Below are positions 1 through 10,949 of a stretch of DNA of 64,000 nucleotides, piece by piece. The position numbers and the translations under genes are program-made. The DNA comes from Aphanomyces cochlioides. Its lineage: Eukaryota; Oomycota; Saprolegniomycetes; Saprolegniales; Verrucalvaceae. How positions within the stretch are numbered: the first letter of the stretch is position 1; each line of letters starts with the position of its first letter. The notes below the pieces were generated by a model. That model was not told the origin of the DNA. It did not search any database and saw only the letters and a list, made by a program, of their open reading frames with translations. The stretch lies in NCBI GenBank assembly GCA_019828595.1, contig JAHQRK010000007.1, positions 992,001-1,056,000 on the forward strand, written 5' to 3'.

Positions 1-1264
1 TGCGGCGCGTATTGTCACCGTTTCTGGAATGACTGCAGACGATATAATCCGGGGCGCCTAAGGCGCGGAAAGCCTTGCGAAGGTCGTTGGGGGACATGTA
101 GTCCGTGTTGGAGTATTCCAGTTGGTTGAGGCTCTCGGGAGGGTCGTTGGTGGCCGCGTGTTGGTAAGACATCATAATCATTGCTTGAGGTAAAAGTATG
201 TAGCCACGTTTGGCGGCTGACCAGGCCTCAATATGGCGTTCGTTCGGGATGCCCATCAGGACGGCAGCAGAGCCCGTGAGGGGCGTTTGAAACGTAATGT
301 CGAAAAAATACTTGCAGTTGGAGGTGATTTCCTCACGGAAGTTGAGGATGTTCCACCGTGTGGCTTCTTCAGGATTGAGGTGGAATAAGAGGGTGTTGGT
401 AGATTGAGCAAAAGCCTCCTCAATGGTAGTGATTTCTTCGGCTGTGAGCGTAGGAAAAGGTCATCTTCAGAAGCCCAGAAGATGCTGTCTTGTGCGTAGG
501 GTACGGGTGGGTGGCATTCATCGCGGACTTCGTCAAGGCCCGGTCTACGGGGGGAGGGGGATGCGCCAGATGGCTGCTGGTCAGAGGATATCCCATCGGC
601 GGCTACTGCCGGTGACGCCATAGGTGCAGTGGCCTGCGCGGGTGGGTGGAATCGGAACCAGCTGGCGAGTCCTGCGCCGGGTTCTGGGTCGGGGTGGGTA
701 TCATTGGCGTGGCAGGATGGTTAATGGTGCCATGGGAAGGAGATGTGACAACGGCGTGTGGGACGGGCATGTAAAGAGGGGAAAGAGAATGGGCATTGGT
801 CGTTGGAAGAGCGGGAAGAGCCGTTGGTGTTGATGCTCCCGGAAGGGACGTGCGGGTGAGTTGACCTGGGGATGTGGCTCGTCAAGCCAGTTGCCAAGCG
901 TATCGGTGGAGGAGGGTGGAGGGGGAGGGTGGAGGGCCTGACAGGCCAGCAATGCTGGGTCGGCGGTTGCCTTGTGGCTTGGTAGCGCTGGTCTGTGGCC
1001 ATCTGACGGATCGTCAATGCTAGTGTTAGTGGGCTGGGAGGCTTGAACGGGAGGTGTGGTGTTGAGATCGACTGGCGCGCTGGGCACGGTGGGTGGTATG
1101 GCAGTTTGCTGTTGCCGCAGTCGGAGTCGTTGGCTATGGCGTCGGGGCGGGGAAGGCGAGCACCGAGGGTTGGAAGGCCGATCAGGCGGTGCTGCCGGTG
1201 GTCGACGTGGAGGCGTTTTCGTGTTCGCCAGCGGCGTGTCGGGACGGATGTCCGAGGTGTCCAT
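1..1264 (-). pseudogene. Decayed long ORF, truncated by window edge, function not recognised
   Basis: On the minus strand an open frame starts near 1264 (MDTSDIRPDTPLANTKTPP) with a Pro-rich, low-complexity N-terminal region. It breaks into other frames around 620-900. It reopens as 621-256 (MASPAVAADGISSDQQPS...), shifts frame again near 460, and then stays open without a stop to the window edge (FHLNPEEATRWNIL, then MGIPNERHIEAWSAAKRGY). The last 450 bases read as ordinary protein, so the breaks look like frameshift mutations rather than absence of a gene. A disordered Pro/Ser-rich leader before a globular part would suit ORF1 of a non-LTR retrotransposon, but I see no diagnostic motif; that is a guess. 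The gene continues off the left edge. Confidence 0.4.
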
Positions 1265-1486
1265 GGGTGTAAAGTACCACTTGTGGGTCACACAGCAAAT
1301 TTGGGAATACTGTACCGCATTGCTGGAATCCACAACTGGACCATATACCATGAAGTAGCATGGTCAAGGTGTGAATTGATCCTGACAACTTTGTAAAAAA
1401 TGTGCGACGCTGCAGCCTTCTTGGTTATGATGCCAAGCGGCGAACCTTGGGAAGGAATGCTCGAAGAACGGCCATAGCAAAGCGTC

Positions 1487-1933
1487 ATGTTAGTTGTCGA
1501 CTGTGATGTCGTCGTGGTGGGATTTGACAATCCAAACAGCGCGTTGGACCTGCCAACGATGGATATCATGTCAACTCTTGAGGAAGAGCTTATTCCAGAG
1601 TGTATCGTTCGTTGGATTGATGAAATGTAGCTGCTTAAACGATGCTTTTAGCTACAGGATGACGATGCCGAGCTAGTCATCACTCGTAGATTCAGGCGCT
1701 CCCAAGGCCATTTGAGAAAACCAGCCAAAGAGAACGACCGTGAATCATTGGGATGCGACGTCACGATACTACCGGTACAATCCTCTTCACTTGAGGCCAC
1801 TTCGCCGTTCTCCGCCATGGACTGTCTGTGGAAGTCGCCTGTTCATGGTATGTGGAGCATTCTCTCAGAGCCTGAGAGGTTCACAGTCTGTGTGACAAAA
1901 AACATGACGGCGGTCAAGTTGGGCTTGTCTTAG
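1487..1933 (+). other. Possible small gene, two open blocks in one frame
   Basis: One frame starts at ATG 1487 (MLVVDCDVVVVGFDNPNSAL) after an in-frame TAG at 1475. It runs to TAG 1628-1630, and after a second TAG at 1649 it reopens to 1933 (KPAKENDRESLGCDVTI). Both stops lie within 24 bases, and GT...AG pairs that preserve the frame exist (for example 1607-1657, 51 nt), so a short intron is possible, though the donor is poor. The peptide is acidic then basic and matches no family I know. It could equally be a chance ORF. Confidence 0.25.
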
Positions 1934-2352
1934 CAACTCTTGGTGACGAATCGCCACCTTTTGCTTACTGTTAGCCCCAGCCAAGTTCCAGCCAGGCTGC
2001 TGGGGTAGTCAGTGGCGCAAACCGGCATCTCAATGTGACGCGACTCGTCGGATGACACAGCCAGCTTGCGGCATCGGCTGAAGGGTAGAATCGACTGCGT
2101 AATCTAGGATCCCTCTTCTGCTTGAAAGAACACCTCAGCTGGCGTCACTGCTCACATGATATACTCCATGAAGCAGGCGTCAATGAAGAGCCACCACGCA
2201 CCATGGCTGCACTCTAAGTACGGAGCGATTTGAACGCGTTCAAGTCAAGACAGAACCGCAGAGGTGGAGAGGGTCAGAATCTCTTGGTTACGGAATCACG
2301 AAGGCCGAGTTATCTCCTTGTGCACAGTGGAGACTTGATGGAAAGGACAAGT
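1934..2352. other. Intergenic, nothing recognised
   Basis: No reading frame with protein-like composition, no repeat and no structured RNA was seen between the weak ORF on the left and the 3' end of the kinase gene on the right. Confidence 0.5.
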
Positions 2353-4003
2353 TCACAACGTTATATTACTCCGCAGTGTTTTCACTATCGTTGAAATGGT
2401 CGGTCGCATTTTGGGATCCTTGTGGACGCATGCGAGACCGAGTTTCACGAGCCACGCGGGTGCGTTCGCCGAGAAAGTGACTTTAGCTTCCGCGGTAAGA
2501 AATTTGAGGAACATGGAGGCCTTTTCAGTGGACTTGAGCTCGGCAAAGGGGACGCAATGCGTGTCAAACTCTGTCAAGAGCAAGCCTAGACACTTATAAA
2601 ACAAGGGAGGCGACCATGAAAACATACCAAAGGAATAAATATCTGCTTCTGGGGAATACTTCTTGGACGTGATGATTTCAGGAGCCATCCATCGGTATCG
2701 ATCAACGCCTTGCATCGTCATTTGGCTAGACCAGTCGCGCACCAAGCCAAAATCAGCGAGCTTGACACCCTTGACCGCATCAATGAGGACATTGAACGAG
2801 TTGAGACTTCGGTGGATAATTGGAAACGAGTGGAGGCAATGCAAGCCTTCAGCAATACTTTGAATGTACTGGAGCTTGTCTTCCCATGGGAATGACGAAG
2901 CGTCGTCCGACGCCAAGTACTCGCGTAGACTGCCACTGTCCATGTACTCAACGACACACTGGAGATCTTCAGGGGTTTCCCAGCAAGCTCCGATGAATTC
3001 CACAATGAAAGGCGAATGTACCCTACAAGCATTAGGATTCAGGTGATTCTTGATAGCCAAGAGCTTACATGGCCATCAACTGAATGCCTTCCGCAAATGT
3101 TTTAACTTCTCGTCGTGTCGGTGGAATTTCATGGAGTGTCTTCACCGCCACTGGCTTTCCTTGACATACACCAATGAAGACATCAGTGAAGAAACCAGAA
3201 CCGATGGGTTTCGTCACTGAAAGGTGCCGTGGATCGATGCGATACAAGTCGAGGAACGACAAGTTCAGCGGCGGCTCGGCAAATTCCATCAATTCTGCGT
3301 AGGCTCTTGACATTTTTCGTTTGTGTTGCGCTCGTCGGCGTTTGTGCATGACAATCCCGATCCACGTTCCCAACGCAACGCAAGCCACAAAGACCGAGAT
3401 GACGACAATAAGGGTCGTTGATACTCTGCCGGATGGAGGCGTTGTTGTTGGACGAGCTGGATCACTGGAAAGATTTTGACCTGGGTTCACGGATACCTGG
3501 GCATTGTTTAGCCGTCGCCAAGTCGAGACCTCCAGCATTTGGATGATAGGCTGACTCGGCGGACCTTTCTGTTGGAAGAGCTTGTCTTGGCAATCTGCTA
3601 TCGATTGTGTCGAGTTGAGGCAAGTCGTTCCATCCATTGAAAAACATTCGGTCAGACCTTGTTCGTTCAGTCGAAGAGCCACGAATGCATTCCTCGACGG
3701 CCGACAAGCGTAGATACGTGGATCTGTTGAGTTCATCATGCGGAGCGCCATAGAGCACCAATGGTGCACGTCGTCGTATCCTGTCGTCTGCCCTCTCGTC
3801 TTTCGTTTGAGTTCCAAGCCGCACGTCATCTTTCGAGTTCGTGGCCATGGCAATCTTTCTCTGCAGGCTGCAACAGTCTCCATCCACTCACACGCATCTT
3901 CCTCTGCTGTAGCTGCACATTCGATATCTCCGTGGGTGTTTCTCTGGATTGAGATGTACTTCTGACCGCCGTCCTCCTCAAGACAGAGCCATGTCGCTCC
4001 CAT
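2353..4003 (-). CDS. Receptor-like TKL-type (pseudo)kinase, single-pass membrane protein
   Basis: Three visible exons, complement of 2353-2585, 2628-3022 and 3069-4003, joined by GT-AG introns of 42 and 46 nt. Splicing restores the kinase core: QLMAM-VHSPFIVEFIGACW and YSFG-LLLTEF. The N-terminal part is Cys-rich and extracellular-looking. A membrane segment (STTLIVVISVFVACVALG) is followed by a basic stop-transfer stretch, then a kinase domain with loop GSGFFTDV, lysine in VAVK, DFG and APE. The catalytic loop reads HRSLNSFN instead of HRDLKxxN, so the catalytic Asp and the Lys are both missing: a predicted pseudokinase. The true start is probably in another exon, because a stop (TGA) precedes residue 1 and an AG acceptor lies just upstream (about 4022), and no signal peptide is seen. 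TKL/receptor-like kinases are abundant in oomycetes; the ligand is unknown. Confidence 0.85.
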
Positions 4004-4054
4004 GCTTGAAATGCAGTGCCCTTGTCACGTTCGATGAACTTTCGCACAAACGAC

Positions 4055-4082
4055 GATCCGGATGATTTAATCTTATCCGGAT
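4055..4082. promoter_or_regulatory. ATCCGGAT palindromes upstream of the receptor kinase
   Basis: GATCCGGATG (4055-4064) and TTATCCGGATT (4073-4082) lie just upstream of the first recognised exon of the minus-strand kinase gene. The same core recurs upstream of four other loci in the window. Confidence 0.4.
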
Positions 4083-4110
4083 TTCTGGAATCTATCAATT
4101 TACAGCACAA

Positions 4111-5496
4111 TGTAAATCTTTTATTTTAGAAAATGACTGATAAAAATACCTAAAAGTGAGTGTTTTTTGTCAGTCCAATCCGATATTGCTGCAGTGCGAC
4201 ACTTCACGTACGGCACCGCGCAGCACAGTAACAACTTGGATTTCACAGAGTTCAGCGTGCAGTGGGCTCTCTGCAACAAAGTTCATCATGCAGGATGCAC
4301 ACGGCTAAAGAGAAGCGATGGCTGCTTGTCTTGCCGGGGAGTGTTTGGAGAAATATTGAGCATTTTAGAGGGTGAGAAGAGATCTTGGATTTCACGCTTA
4401 CAACAGTCAACATCTCGTAATTGTCGGTATTACTACCACTTAGATTTTGCGGCCACTCTGAAAGGCTTGAAACTGGTTGATGTTTGTTACTGCTTTGGAT
4501 TGCTGAAATTACCCTCTTTAAGGTTACACAAAGTACCAATTACGGTCACCGAGAGGGATTTTGCCATCGACCGTGCGGACGCTTTTTGTAGCCCTGGAGG
4601 GGCTGTTGGCGATGTGACATATACCGGTACAGTAGTTCTATGCTTTGTCGTACTTGTCCAAATCCAGTCAAACGAAGATTGTGGGCTGAATGGCTCGATG
4701 CGTTATTGGGGACCTAACTGTCAGAGACTATATAATCGCATGGGAGGTTCAAGTGAAAGATTATGTACCTCACAACGCATCCCCGTGGTAAAGCTATCCT
4801 TTTGAGTGGAGAACATTATTTCAGGGCGTTCATCGTCGTCACACTCTTGGATTGTGGCGGTGGGCAGTCTCTCATCTCAATTGTTCGTTTGATTAATTGT
4901 TTCTTCCTTGACAACTATTCGACCAATTAAAATTATTCCATTTTATGTGAGGCATGGAACGATCCAATCAGAGTGCAGATCGTTTCTCGAAAGAAATCAT
5001 ACCGATCCAAACAGTCTCCTTTTCTTTCACCAACACACCAGAAAACTTCAGAGAATCCAACTAGGCTTGTATCTCACTAGGAATGTGTATTTAGAGAACA
5101 GTAAATCATGCTAAGAGGCAAGACAATCCCTTGAAAGCACAATCGTAAGATCGAGATCAACACTCATAAACAGATATTCAGCCAATCAATTTGAATCTCA
5201 TTTATTCCTTAGATTTGAATCCGCCAATCAAATTTGCTTACTAATTGAGTTTCATTGTGCACATCGTGTTCGCCAGAACGATAAACACAATCTCTATTGG
5301 GTTGCATGCGAATTCATCGATCGATTTCCATGTCATTGATTCGTCAATAAGCTGAATATCGACTGCTCACACGACAAATATTGCCCACGACGATGGGTTG
5401 TCACTGCAGCAGCGTGACATTTCTCACAAGAGGTCATGGATCGATGCCTCCGCGTTAACAGCATATGTCACTTCTCACTTTTCAAAACGTATCCTC
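4111..5496. other. Long intergenic stretch
   Basis: The AT-rich stretch between the divergent kinase and zinc-finger genes has open frames on both strands (up to about 210 codons at 4167-4805), but their composition looks random and no motif is seen. It may hold an upstream exon of the kinase and promoter sequence for the zinc-finger gene. Confidence 0.4.
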
Positions 5497-6057
5497 ATGT
5501 CGACAACTTGCCTCTTCAATGGCTGCACGAATCCTGCGCTTCCCACTGGCAAATGCGAAGCACATAAAAATCGGACCAAGTGCATTGTCGACGACTGTCG
5601 AAATCAAACCTACGCACGTAATCTATGCATCAAACACGGGGCGAAGCAAAAGTGCCAATTCGATGGCTGCAACTCGAACGTCCGAAGTCAAGGCTTTTGC
5701 TGCAAGCATGGCTTGACCAGCTCGAAAAACGTGTGTGAAGTCGACGGTTGTACCAAAGTAGCTCACGCACGACGACGATGCGTACGTCATGGGGGCGGGC
5801 AAAAGTGCAAGATCGACAACTGCTCCAAGTTTGCTCGCTCGGGGGGAATCTGTTACCACCACGGCAGCGCTCTGCGTCAATCGCCTACTGCGAGTGAGCC
5901 TTGTTCCGACGATGAAGATATTCTCGCCTGTATTTTGGGCGACGTCCACTTGATGGAATTGACAAACGTGGACGATATTCTGGCAGCGTCCTGCAATTGC
6001 GATTTTGAATTCACAACGGAAGAGCATGAAATGCTCGATTACTTTATCTCCCCTTAG
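5497..6057 (+). CDS. Five-repeat C-x4-C...C-x2-H zinc-finger protein
   Basis: A 186-residue single-exon protein. The start is taken at MSTTCLFNGC because the 33 residues before it (ATG at 5398) look like leader sequence. Five consecutive modules follow the pattern C-x4-C-x9/10-C-x2-H: CLFNGC...KCEAH, CIVDDC...LCIKH, CQFDGC...FCCKH, CEVDGC...RCVRH and CKIDNC...ICYHH. The acidic C-terminal tail (CSDDEDILACILGDVH, then TTEEHEMLDYF) looks like a transcriptional activation or interaction segment. Such repeats are a lineage-expanded family in oomycetes, often labelled WRKY19-like by weak similarity; DNA or RNA binding is assumed, not shown. A nuclear regulator is the most likely role. Confidence 0.85.
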   Translation: MSTTCLFNGCTNPALPTGKCEAHKNRTKCIVDDCRNQTYARNLCIKHGAKQKCQFDGCNSNVRSQGFCCKHGLTSSKNVCEVDGCTKVAHARRRCVRHGGGQKCKIDNCSKFARSGGICYHHGSALRQSPTASEPCSDDEDILACILGDVHLMELTNVDDILAASCNCDFEFTTEEHEMLDYFISP

Positions 6058-6333
6058 CTTAAAACTAATATTTATCAATGAAATTAACTACACCAGTACC
6101 TTCAAAGCTGCCACGATCATCCTGGTGGCAACTCCTGTCGAGTGATTGACATGACAGCCATAACAACTCATCATCAACCCGCGGTTTCGTTGCCAAGAGT
6201 CGATTCCAGCGATGAGAACGGATTAGAGAATATTAGACAGGTCTGCCCAATGAGATGCATAGCATCTGAGCTGGCGCAGTCAAGTTGTGGTTGTTGACTC
6301 TTATCTCACGTTTTAATCCTCAATGTCTAATGA

Positions 6334-6766
6334 ATGGAAGCGCTTCAAGAGAGCTCTAAGGCAGTATCAGTGGCTTAAGACGTTGTCGAGGCCAAGATCA
6401 GCGAGTCGGCTGGAGAGGAAGCAAACTAGAAAGACTTGCAGCAGCGCATGCAAGACAATAAGGATAAATTTCCCATCTACAAGACATGGAAAATAACCTG
6501 TTGGGCTTGCAAGGGACTTTTCCACTGGGCACTCTACTCCCGACACGGAAATCTTCCTCGACATTCCTGGCCCAACGCTCAGTCGCATCTTGGGCGAATT
6601 GGGCACCTTTGACGCTCTAAATCCATGTGAAAACGAGCAGTTGAGCCATCCGTTGTACTTCCTTAATCTCTCAGACCTTCGGACTTATGAAGCGAAGCAA
6701 TGGTTGTGGAACCAGCAGACGAGCCACGGCAACGCGATACTGTCGTTTGATGGAAAGAGGGTTTAA
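6334..6766 (+). pseudogene. Broken gene of unknown function
   Basis: From ATG 6334 one frame reads MEALQESSKAVSVA, stop, DVVEAKISESAGEEAN, stop, KDLQQRMQDNKDKFPIYKTW. After TAA 6494 a second frame continues to 6766 with convincing sequence (TEIFLDIPGPTLSRILGELG, then ENEQLSHPLYFLNLSDLRTY). Two in-frame stops and one frame change in about 430 bases suggest a dead gene. Unpredicted introns are an alternative, but the stops do not sit at good donor sites. I do not recognise the family. It lies between the zinc-finger gene and the 7260-7825 gene. Confidence 0.4.
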
Positions 6767-7259
6767 TGATGTTACATGTGGTGTTGATTGATGGGGGATC
6801 AGCCTGTCGCTTGTTTTCACGGGCAAGTTACGAATTTGGGCTAATGGATGTACTACATTGGACTATGACCTCTCAATGACAGTCGTGTGGACAGCGACTA
6901 TTTCATTCACTTGCAGCTGGCTCTGCTCATACTACTGTAGACGATGACATTGGAGTACACACCTTGCAGGACGAAGTTCTTGGGGTATTCCGATCGTCTA
7001 ACGGATGGACTTGCTTCGAGATGACTGGAAAGCACTTGCTTGGGTGACGCATATGAAGTGATCAACGGACTAGAGCTATTTCCCATTTGTGGTATTTGGG
7101 GCGACGGCGCTATCTTCATCGTGAAATCAAGCTGTTCTTATCTACGCTGGTGCTCTCTCAGCTGCTGTAATGTAGCGTCAGTGAAAGGAATTTTTTTTCG
7201 CAACCGCATCGAGCAAATACATGTTTAAAGATGAAAACGAATATATTGATACGAACTGC
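6767..7259. other. Intergenic, nothing recognised
   Basis: Only short incidental frames on both strands. No repeats or structural signals were noticed. Confidence 0.45.
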
Positions 7260-7825
7260 TTACCACCCGTGGACATCGTCCATGTACCGGGCATACAAGT
7301 GCTGTCTCTCTGTTGCTGGTACGGGTTGCGGGCGTGGATAATAAGGCATGGGGTGCTTCTCGACTCTTGACCACGACATTGGGCCGTCATGGTGGTGCAT
7401 TGACTGCGGTAACAGAGGTGGACACCACGCTTGAGGGGGTGGTTGTATGGGCGTCTCGCGCATTTGAATAAGGATTTCCGACACTTCTCTCTCGTCGTCT
7501 TCTAATGTCTTGGGTTTTTTCATTGCGGGTTTGCTGCGCATGATGCAGTCGTCCAAATCGAGCGACCGAATCGCACGAGACACCCATGCACGCTGGCTGC
7601 GGAGCTTCTTGTCGGTAAATCCGTCGATGTGGAGCGAGCAGTAGTGAATGGCGTCGCTAATACTCCTCGGTTGGCCGCTCGCAAAGCTCTGCTCCAGCCA
7701 CGTGCCGAGCACCTGCTTCTGTTGCGTTCGTTCTTGCATGGCGAGTGATCTTGTGTGGCACTTTGACCAGAGGGGAACCTTTCACAATTGATATCTGCAT
7801 CCTCCCATTTATCATTCTCGGCCAT
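7260..7825 (-). CDS. Hypothetical protein, two exons, 176 residues
   Basis: Exon 1 is the complement of 7768-7825 (MAENDKWEDADINCERFPS). A 35-nt GT-AG intron (7733-7767) joins it in phase to exon 2 (7260-7732, ERTQQKQVLGTWLEQSF onward). The N-terminal half is helical with a spaced WLEQSF...IHYC...AWVSRAIRSLDL pattern. The C-terminal half is Pro/His-rich (RETPIQPPPQAWCPPLLPQ) and probably disordered. The final TAA overlaps a possible donor (GTAAGC), so another 3' exon cannot be excluded. No family is recognised. A TTATCCGGATAA palindrome lies 134 bases upstream of the start. Confidence 0.6.
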
Positions 7826-7910
7826 GTCGGTAGTAAAGTACCTCTATAACATTATCTCTCAGGAATGGTATCCATCCGATGACACATATGACCTACATTC
7901 ATTGACTTCT

Positions 7911-7970
7911 CCGGATAAGAACTTAGATTCGTCGTTGAAATCACATGAAGAATATACATTATCCGGATAA
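7911..7970. promoter_or_regulatory. CCGGATAA and TTATCCGGATAA elements
   Basis: CCGGATAAGA at 7911-7920 and the full 12-base palindrome TTATCCGGATAA at 7959-7970, upstream of the minus-strand gene that starts at 7825. Confidence 0.4.
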
Positions 7971-8393
7971 ACCTTCGCAAGTGATACATTTTATTTTGTT
8001 ACAGCCACGAACACCAAGTCCACGCATAGTCCTTTCAGTCTTTAAGTGAAGCTTTATGCCTTACAAACATGCTCTGAGCCTCTTTATCTCTCACAAAGTA
8101 TATTGCTCCTTCGCTTCGAGCACTCGAAAATGAAGAGAAAATAATAATAACAGGATCATCCATGTTGAAAATGTCTCTCCAGCAAAAAATAGACTGAATT
8201 GGGACAGAAACTATTTGAGAAGCAGACAAAATATGAACTTTGCGGTCAGTCATTGAGTCTGCAAAGAGTCGAGAAACACAATGTATCATTTGTGCAAATT
8301 GTCACGAGGGTGCTTGATGAAGAAACGAGCTGTTTCGCTGCATTGCCATGAATGGCGACTGTACACGAACAAGATTTTCTTGAAGAGGCTGGG
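7971..8393. other. Intergenic between divergent genes
   Basis: No convincing frame. The minus-strand frames here have composition typical of antisense or intergenic sequence. Confidence 0.4.
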
Positions 8394-8420
8394 TATCCGG
8401 ATAATGAAAAATGTATCCGG
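8394..8420. promoter_or_regulatory. Paired ATCCGGA elements before CAF1
   Basis: TATCCGGATAAT (8394-8405) and TATCCGGACA (8413-8422) sit 35-60 bases before the ATG at 8455. An alternative ATG at 8404 lies inside the first element, one reason to prefer 8455 as the translation start. Confidence 0.4.
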
Positions 8421-8454
8421 ACAAACAACGCTTCCACCCAACCTGAAAAACGTC

Positions 8455-9314
8455 ATGCGCGGGTATATAGGGGACGATGTGGAGATACGAGACGTCTGGG
8501 CTGGAAACTTGGACGAAGAGATGAAGAAGATGAGGGAGATCGTACGGCGCAAGTGCTACGTGGCGATGGATACAGAGTTTCCCGGCGTCGTAGCGCGACC
8601 GATAGGGTCGTTTAGCACGTCGACGGAGTATCAGTACCAAACTTTGCGATGTAACGTCGACTTGCTGCGAATCATTCAGCTGGGCCTCGCGTTCTTCCAC
8701 GAAGATGGCACGGTCATGCGGGATTGCCCTGTGTGGCAGTTCAATTTCAAGTTCTCGCTCGGGGAAGACATGTACGCGGAGAACTCGATTGAATTGCTGA
8801 AACAGTCTGGCATCGACTTTGCCAAGCACGAAGAAAGCGGGATTGAGGTGACGCGATTTGGGTATGCCGCTTTGACAATTCCATTCCCTTACTCATGACT
8901 CGTTCGTCCAGGGAACTTCTCGTCCCATCTGGCTTGGTGCTTGAACCCAACATCAAGTGGCTCAACTTTCAAGGCTCATACGACTTTGGTTATCTTCTCA
9001 AGATTCTCACATGTGCACCGCTCCCAGCGGATGAAGACTCTTTCTTCGAGCTCTTTCAACTCTACTTTCCATCCTCCTACGATCTAAAGTACCTCGCGTT
9101 CGATTTCGACAAGATGGGCGGTCTCAGCCGTTTGGCCGAAGACCTCCAAGTCGAACGCATTGGCACAATGCATCAAGCTGGCTCAGATGCCCTTCTGACT
9201 GCTGGCGTTTTCTTCAAGATGCTTGATCTCTACTGCGACGGCAAAGTCGAGAATGCAACCAAGTACGATGGTCAGTTGTATGGCTTAGGGACGACGTTGC
9301 CTCTACTCGGATAA
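8455..9314 (+). CDS. CAF1/POP2-type poly(A) deadenylase (CCR4-NOT subunit)
   Basis: Two exons, 8455-8861 and 8912-9314, separated by a 50-nt GTATGC...CCAG intron; splicing gives ...EVTRFG-ELLVPSGLVLEP. The product has 269 residues, the usual CAF1 length. It opens with the family signature EIRDVWAGNLDEEM. It has the DEDD-type exonuclease motifs: MDTEFPG (first Asp and Glu), YDFGYLLKIL, and HQAGSDALLT near the C-terminus with His and Asp. CAF1 shortens mRNA poly(A) tails in the cytoplasm as part of the CCR4-NOT complex. The segment before YDFGYLL reads NFQGS where many homologues have FHSG, a small insertion or substitution beside the active site. Confidence 0.95.
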
Positions 9315-9416
9315 ATAAGACTCCCATCATTTCCATCCCTTCGAGTCTTAGGAAGCACAAGAAGTTGGCTCATGGTCAGCCATATACGAACGAGAAAACA
9401 ACGAGAAAACCTTGCA

Positions 9417-10226
9417 TTACTCTTGCAGAATAAAGTCAAGCAGTGGCGCGACGCCATTTGGTGTATGGATCGAATAGCTCTCAAACACAACTTCGCATGG
9501 AGCATCCACGTCAAACGCAAAAGGGACATTCTCACGGCCAAGAGGGATCGACTCGTCATCGTCTTGAGTGTCCAACGAAGCACGAGTTCCCTTCAATTGC
9601 GTCCTACAACACATTGAGCAACGTTTTGCAGAGTTGCATACAATTCAGCTTCCAATAGCGATTGGATACGCGAAGGTGCGGCAGCAGTCGCTTGATCGGC
9701 CTTGCTGCATGCAATGAGCACAGGAATGCCATTGTCATTGAGCTTGGGATGGGTAAAAATGTCGAAGAGAAATCTATGTACACGAGTGAGAATCAACAAA
9801 TATATGCGTGGTGTACTCGGCAGCTTTGCGCACTTGGAGAGGGTCCGAGACAGTCGTCGCGTCCACGATGAAGACAATTTTCTTGGCAATGGGATAGAAC
9901 TGTGGCGCTTGGCTCCGAAGACGTTCGTGGCCTGGAAAATCCAACACAGATACATTGGCTGCTTCTTCGTCGTGCAAAGGGAAATTTTCCATTGTTTCCT
10001 TCATGGACGTCACAGTCTCAATAGAGACAGCGCCGTCGCGCAATCGATGAAAGAGAGCGGTCTTGCCACTTCCAGACGGTCCCAAAAGAAGAATTACATC
10101 GCGCTTGCCGCGAGGGCCACTGCCTGAGGCAGCTAGCTTGATGATAAACGCAACTAGAAGTAGGAAAACCACGCCAGCGACGGCGTATACAGCGTACAAG
10201 TTGCGCTCTTCGTCTTCCCCTGACAT
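9417..10226 (-). CDS. SRPRB: Signal recognition particle receptor subunit beta
   Basis: Three exons, complement of 9817-10226, 9642-9773 and 9417-9603, with GT-AG introns of 43 and 38 nt. The spliced product has 242 residues. Joins read RKAAE-FLFDIFTHPKL and LLEAEL-TQLKGTRASLD. An N-terminal membrane anchor (AVAGVVFLLLVAFIIKLA) is followed by a small-GTPase domain: P-loop GPSGSGKT, switch DFPGHERLR, base-recognition CSKADQ, and a helix ending LLDFILQE. This is the ER-membrane subunit that anchors the SRP receptor alpha subunit during co-translational targeting. Length, topology and motif order all fit, and no key residue is missing. Confidence 0.93.
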
Positions 10227-10500
10227 GATGTCGATGCCCGCCCTTCAAAACAGCAAATTACTCCCATATTTTATATACACTATATACTATTAGAAAGGTA
10301 CTTTATAATCCTATAAATATAACTTTTGAGGGTAGAAATACTACAACATTCTATAACCTTAATTTTATTATGAGCTATGGAATTGAATATTTGTTTTGAA
10401 TATAAACATACGCTAACCAAGTGAAATCTTAACCTTGGAAAATCGATAAATTTTTTGTTGACACTGTCAGAGCATTTTCTGTCGTGGCCAACCAACCGAG
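10227..10500. other. AT-rich divergent intergenic region
   Basis: Separates the SRPRB start (minus) from the bL36 start (plus). AT-rich with poly-A/T runs and no ATCCGGAT element; probably a bidirectional promoter. Confidence 0.4.
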
Positions 10501-10767
10501 ATGAAGGTCCGCTCGTCCGTCAAGAAGATGTGCGATTCGTGCAAGACGGTTCGCCGTCGCGGCAAGGTGTACGTGATTTGTGACAAGAGCCCCAAGCACA
10601 AGCAGCGCCAGGGCTTCCACACTACCGCTACGGCCGCTCAACCACAAGTTATGCCTCTCTCCGTTGGTGCAAACCCCAACAACAACTTCCGCAATATGAT
10701 GGCGCAATACCCTGGACTTGCCGGATTCAAATCCTTCCGTGAAGCCGTCACAAAGCCATTGTACTAG
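10501..10767 (+). CDS. Mitochondrial-type ribosomal protein bL36
   Basis: Starts [20 protein letters not shown] and continues [20 protein letters not shown], the classic bL36 fold with a zinc site C-x2-C...C-x4-H. The bacterial protein is about 38 residues. Here about 45 extra residues follow ([20 protein letters not shown]), as in mitochondrial homologues of protists. The lack of a cleavable presequence is normal for this small basic protein. Total 88 residues, one exon. Role: large subunit of the mitoribosome. Confidence 0.93.
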   Translation: MKVRSSVKKMCDSCKTVRRRGKVYVICDKSPKHKQRQGFHTTATAAQPQVMPLSVGANPNNNFRNMMAQYPGLAGFKSFREAVTKPLY

Positions 10768-10949
10768 TGTAGTCCATATAAGAATTATAATTGCGACACC
10801 CGACTACTGGGCATTTTGAGCTTTCTTGACAAGACCTTTGATTGTGCTGACGCATATATGATAATAACACGAGCTATGTATTGACTGTGAGATATACATC
10901 CTGACGAGATCTACGAGTCTGCATGCCCGTCAGTGAGCAGTCATAATTC

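Noticed and set aside
4167..4805. Plus-strand frame of 212 codons
   Set aside because: Residue composition looks random and there is no motif, signal or conserved pattern. The overlapping minus frame is no better. Probably chance.
5623..6078. Minus-strand frame opposite the zinc-finger gene
   Set aside because: Shadow of the plus-strand gene, whose Cys/His repeats are clear.
8035..8289. Minus-strand frame of 84 codons
   Set aside because: No protein-like features; it lies in the spacer before CAF1.
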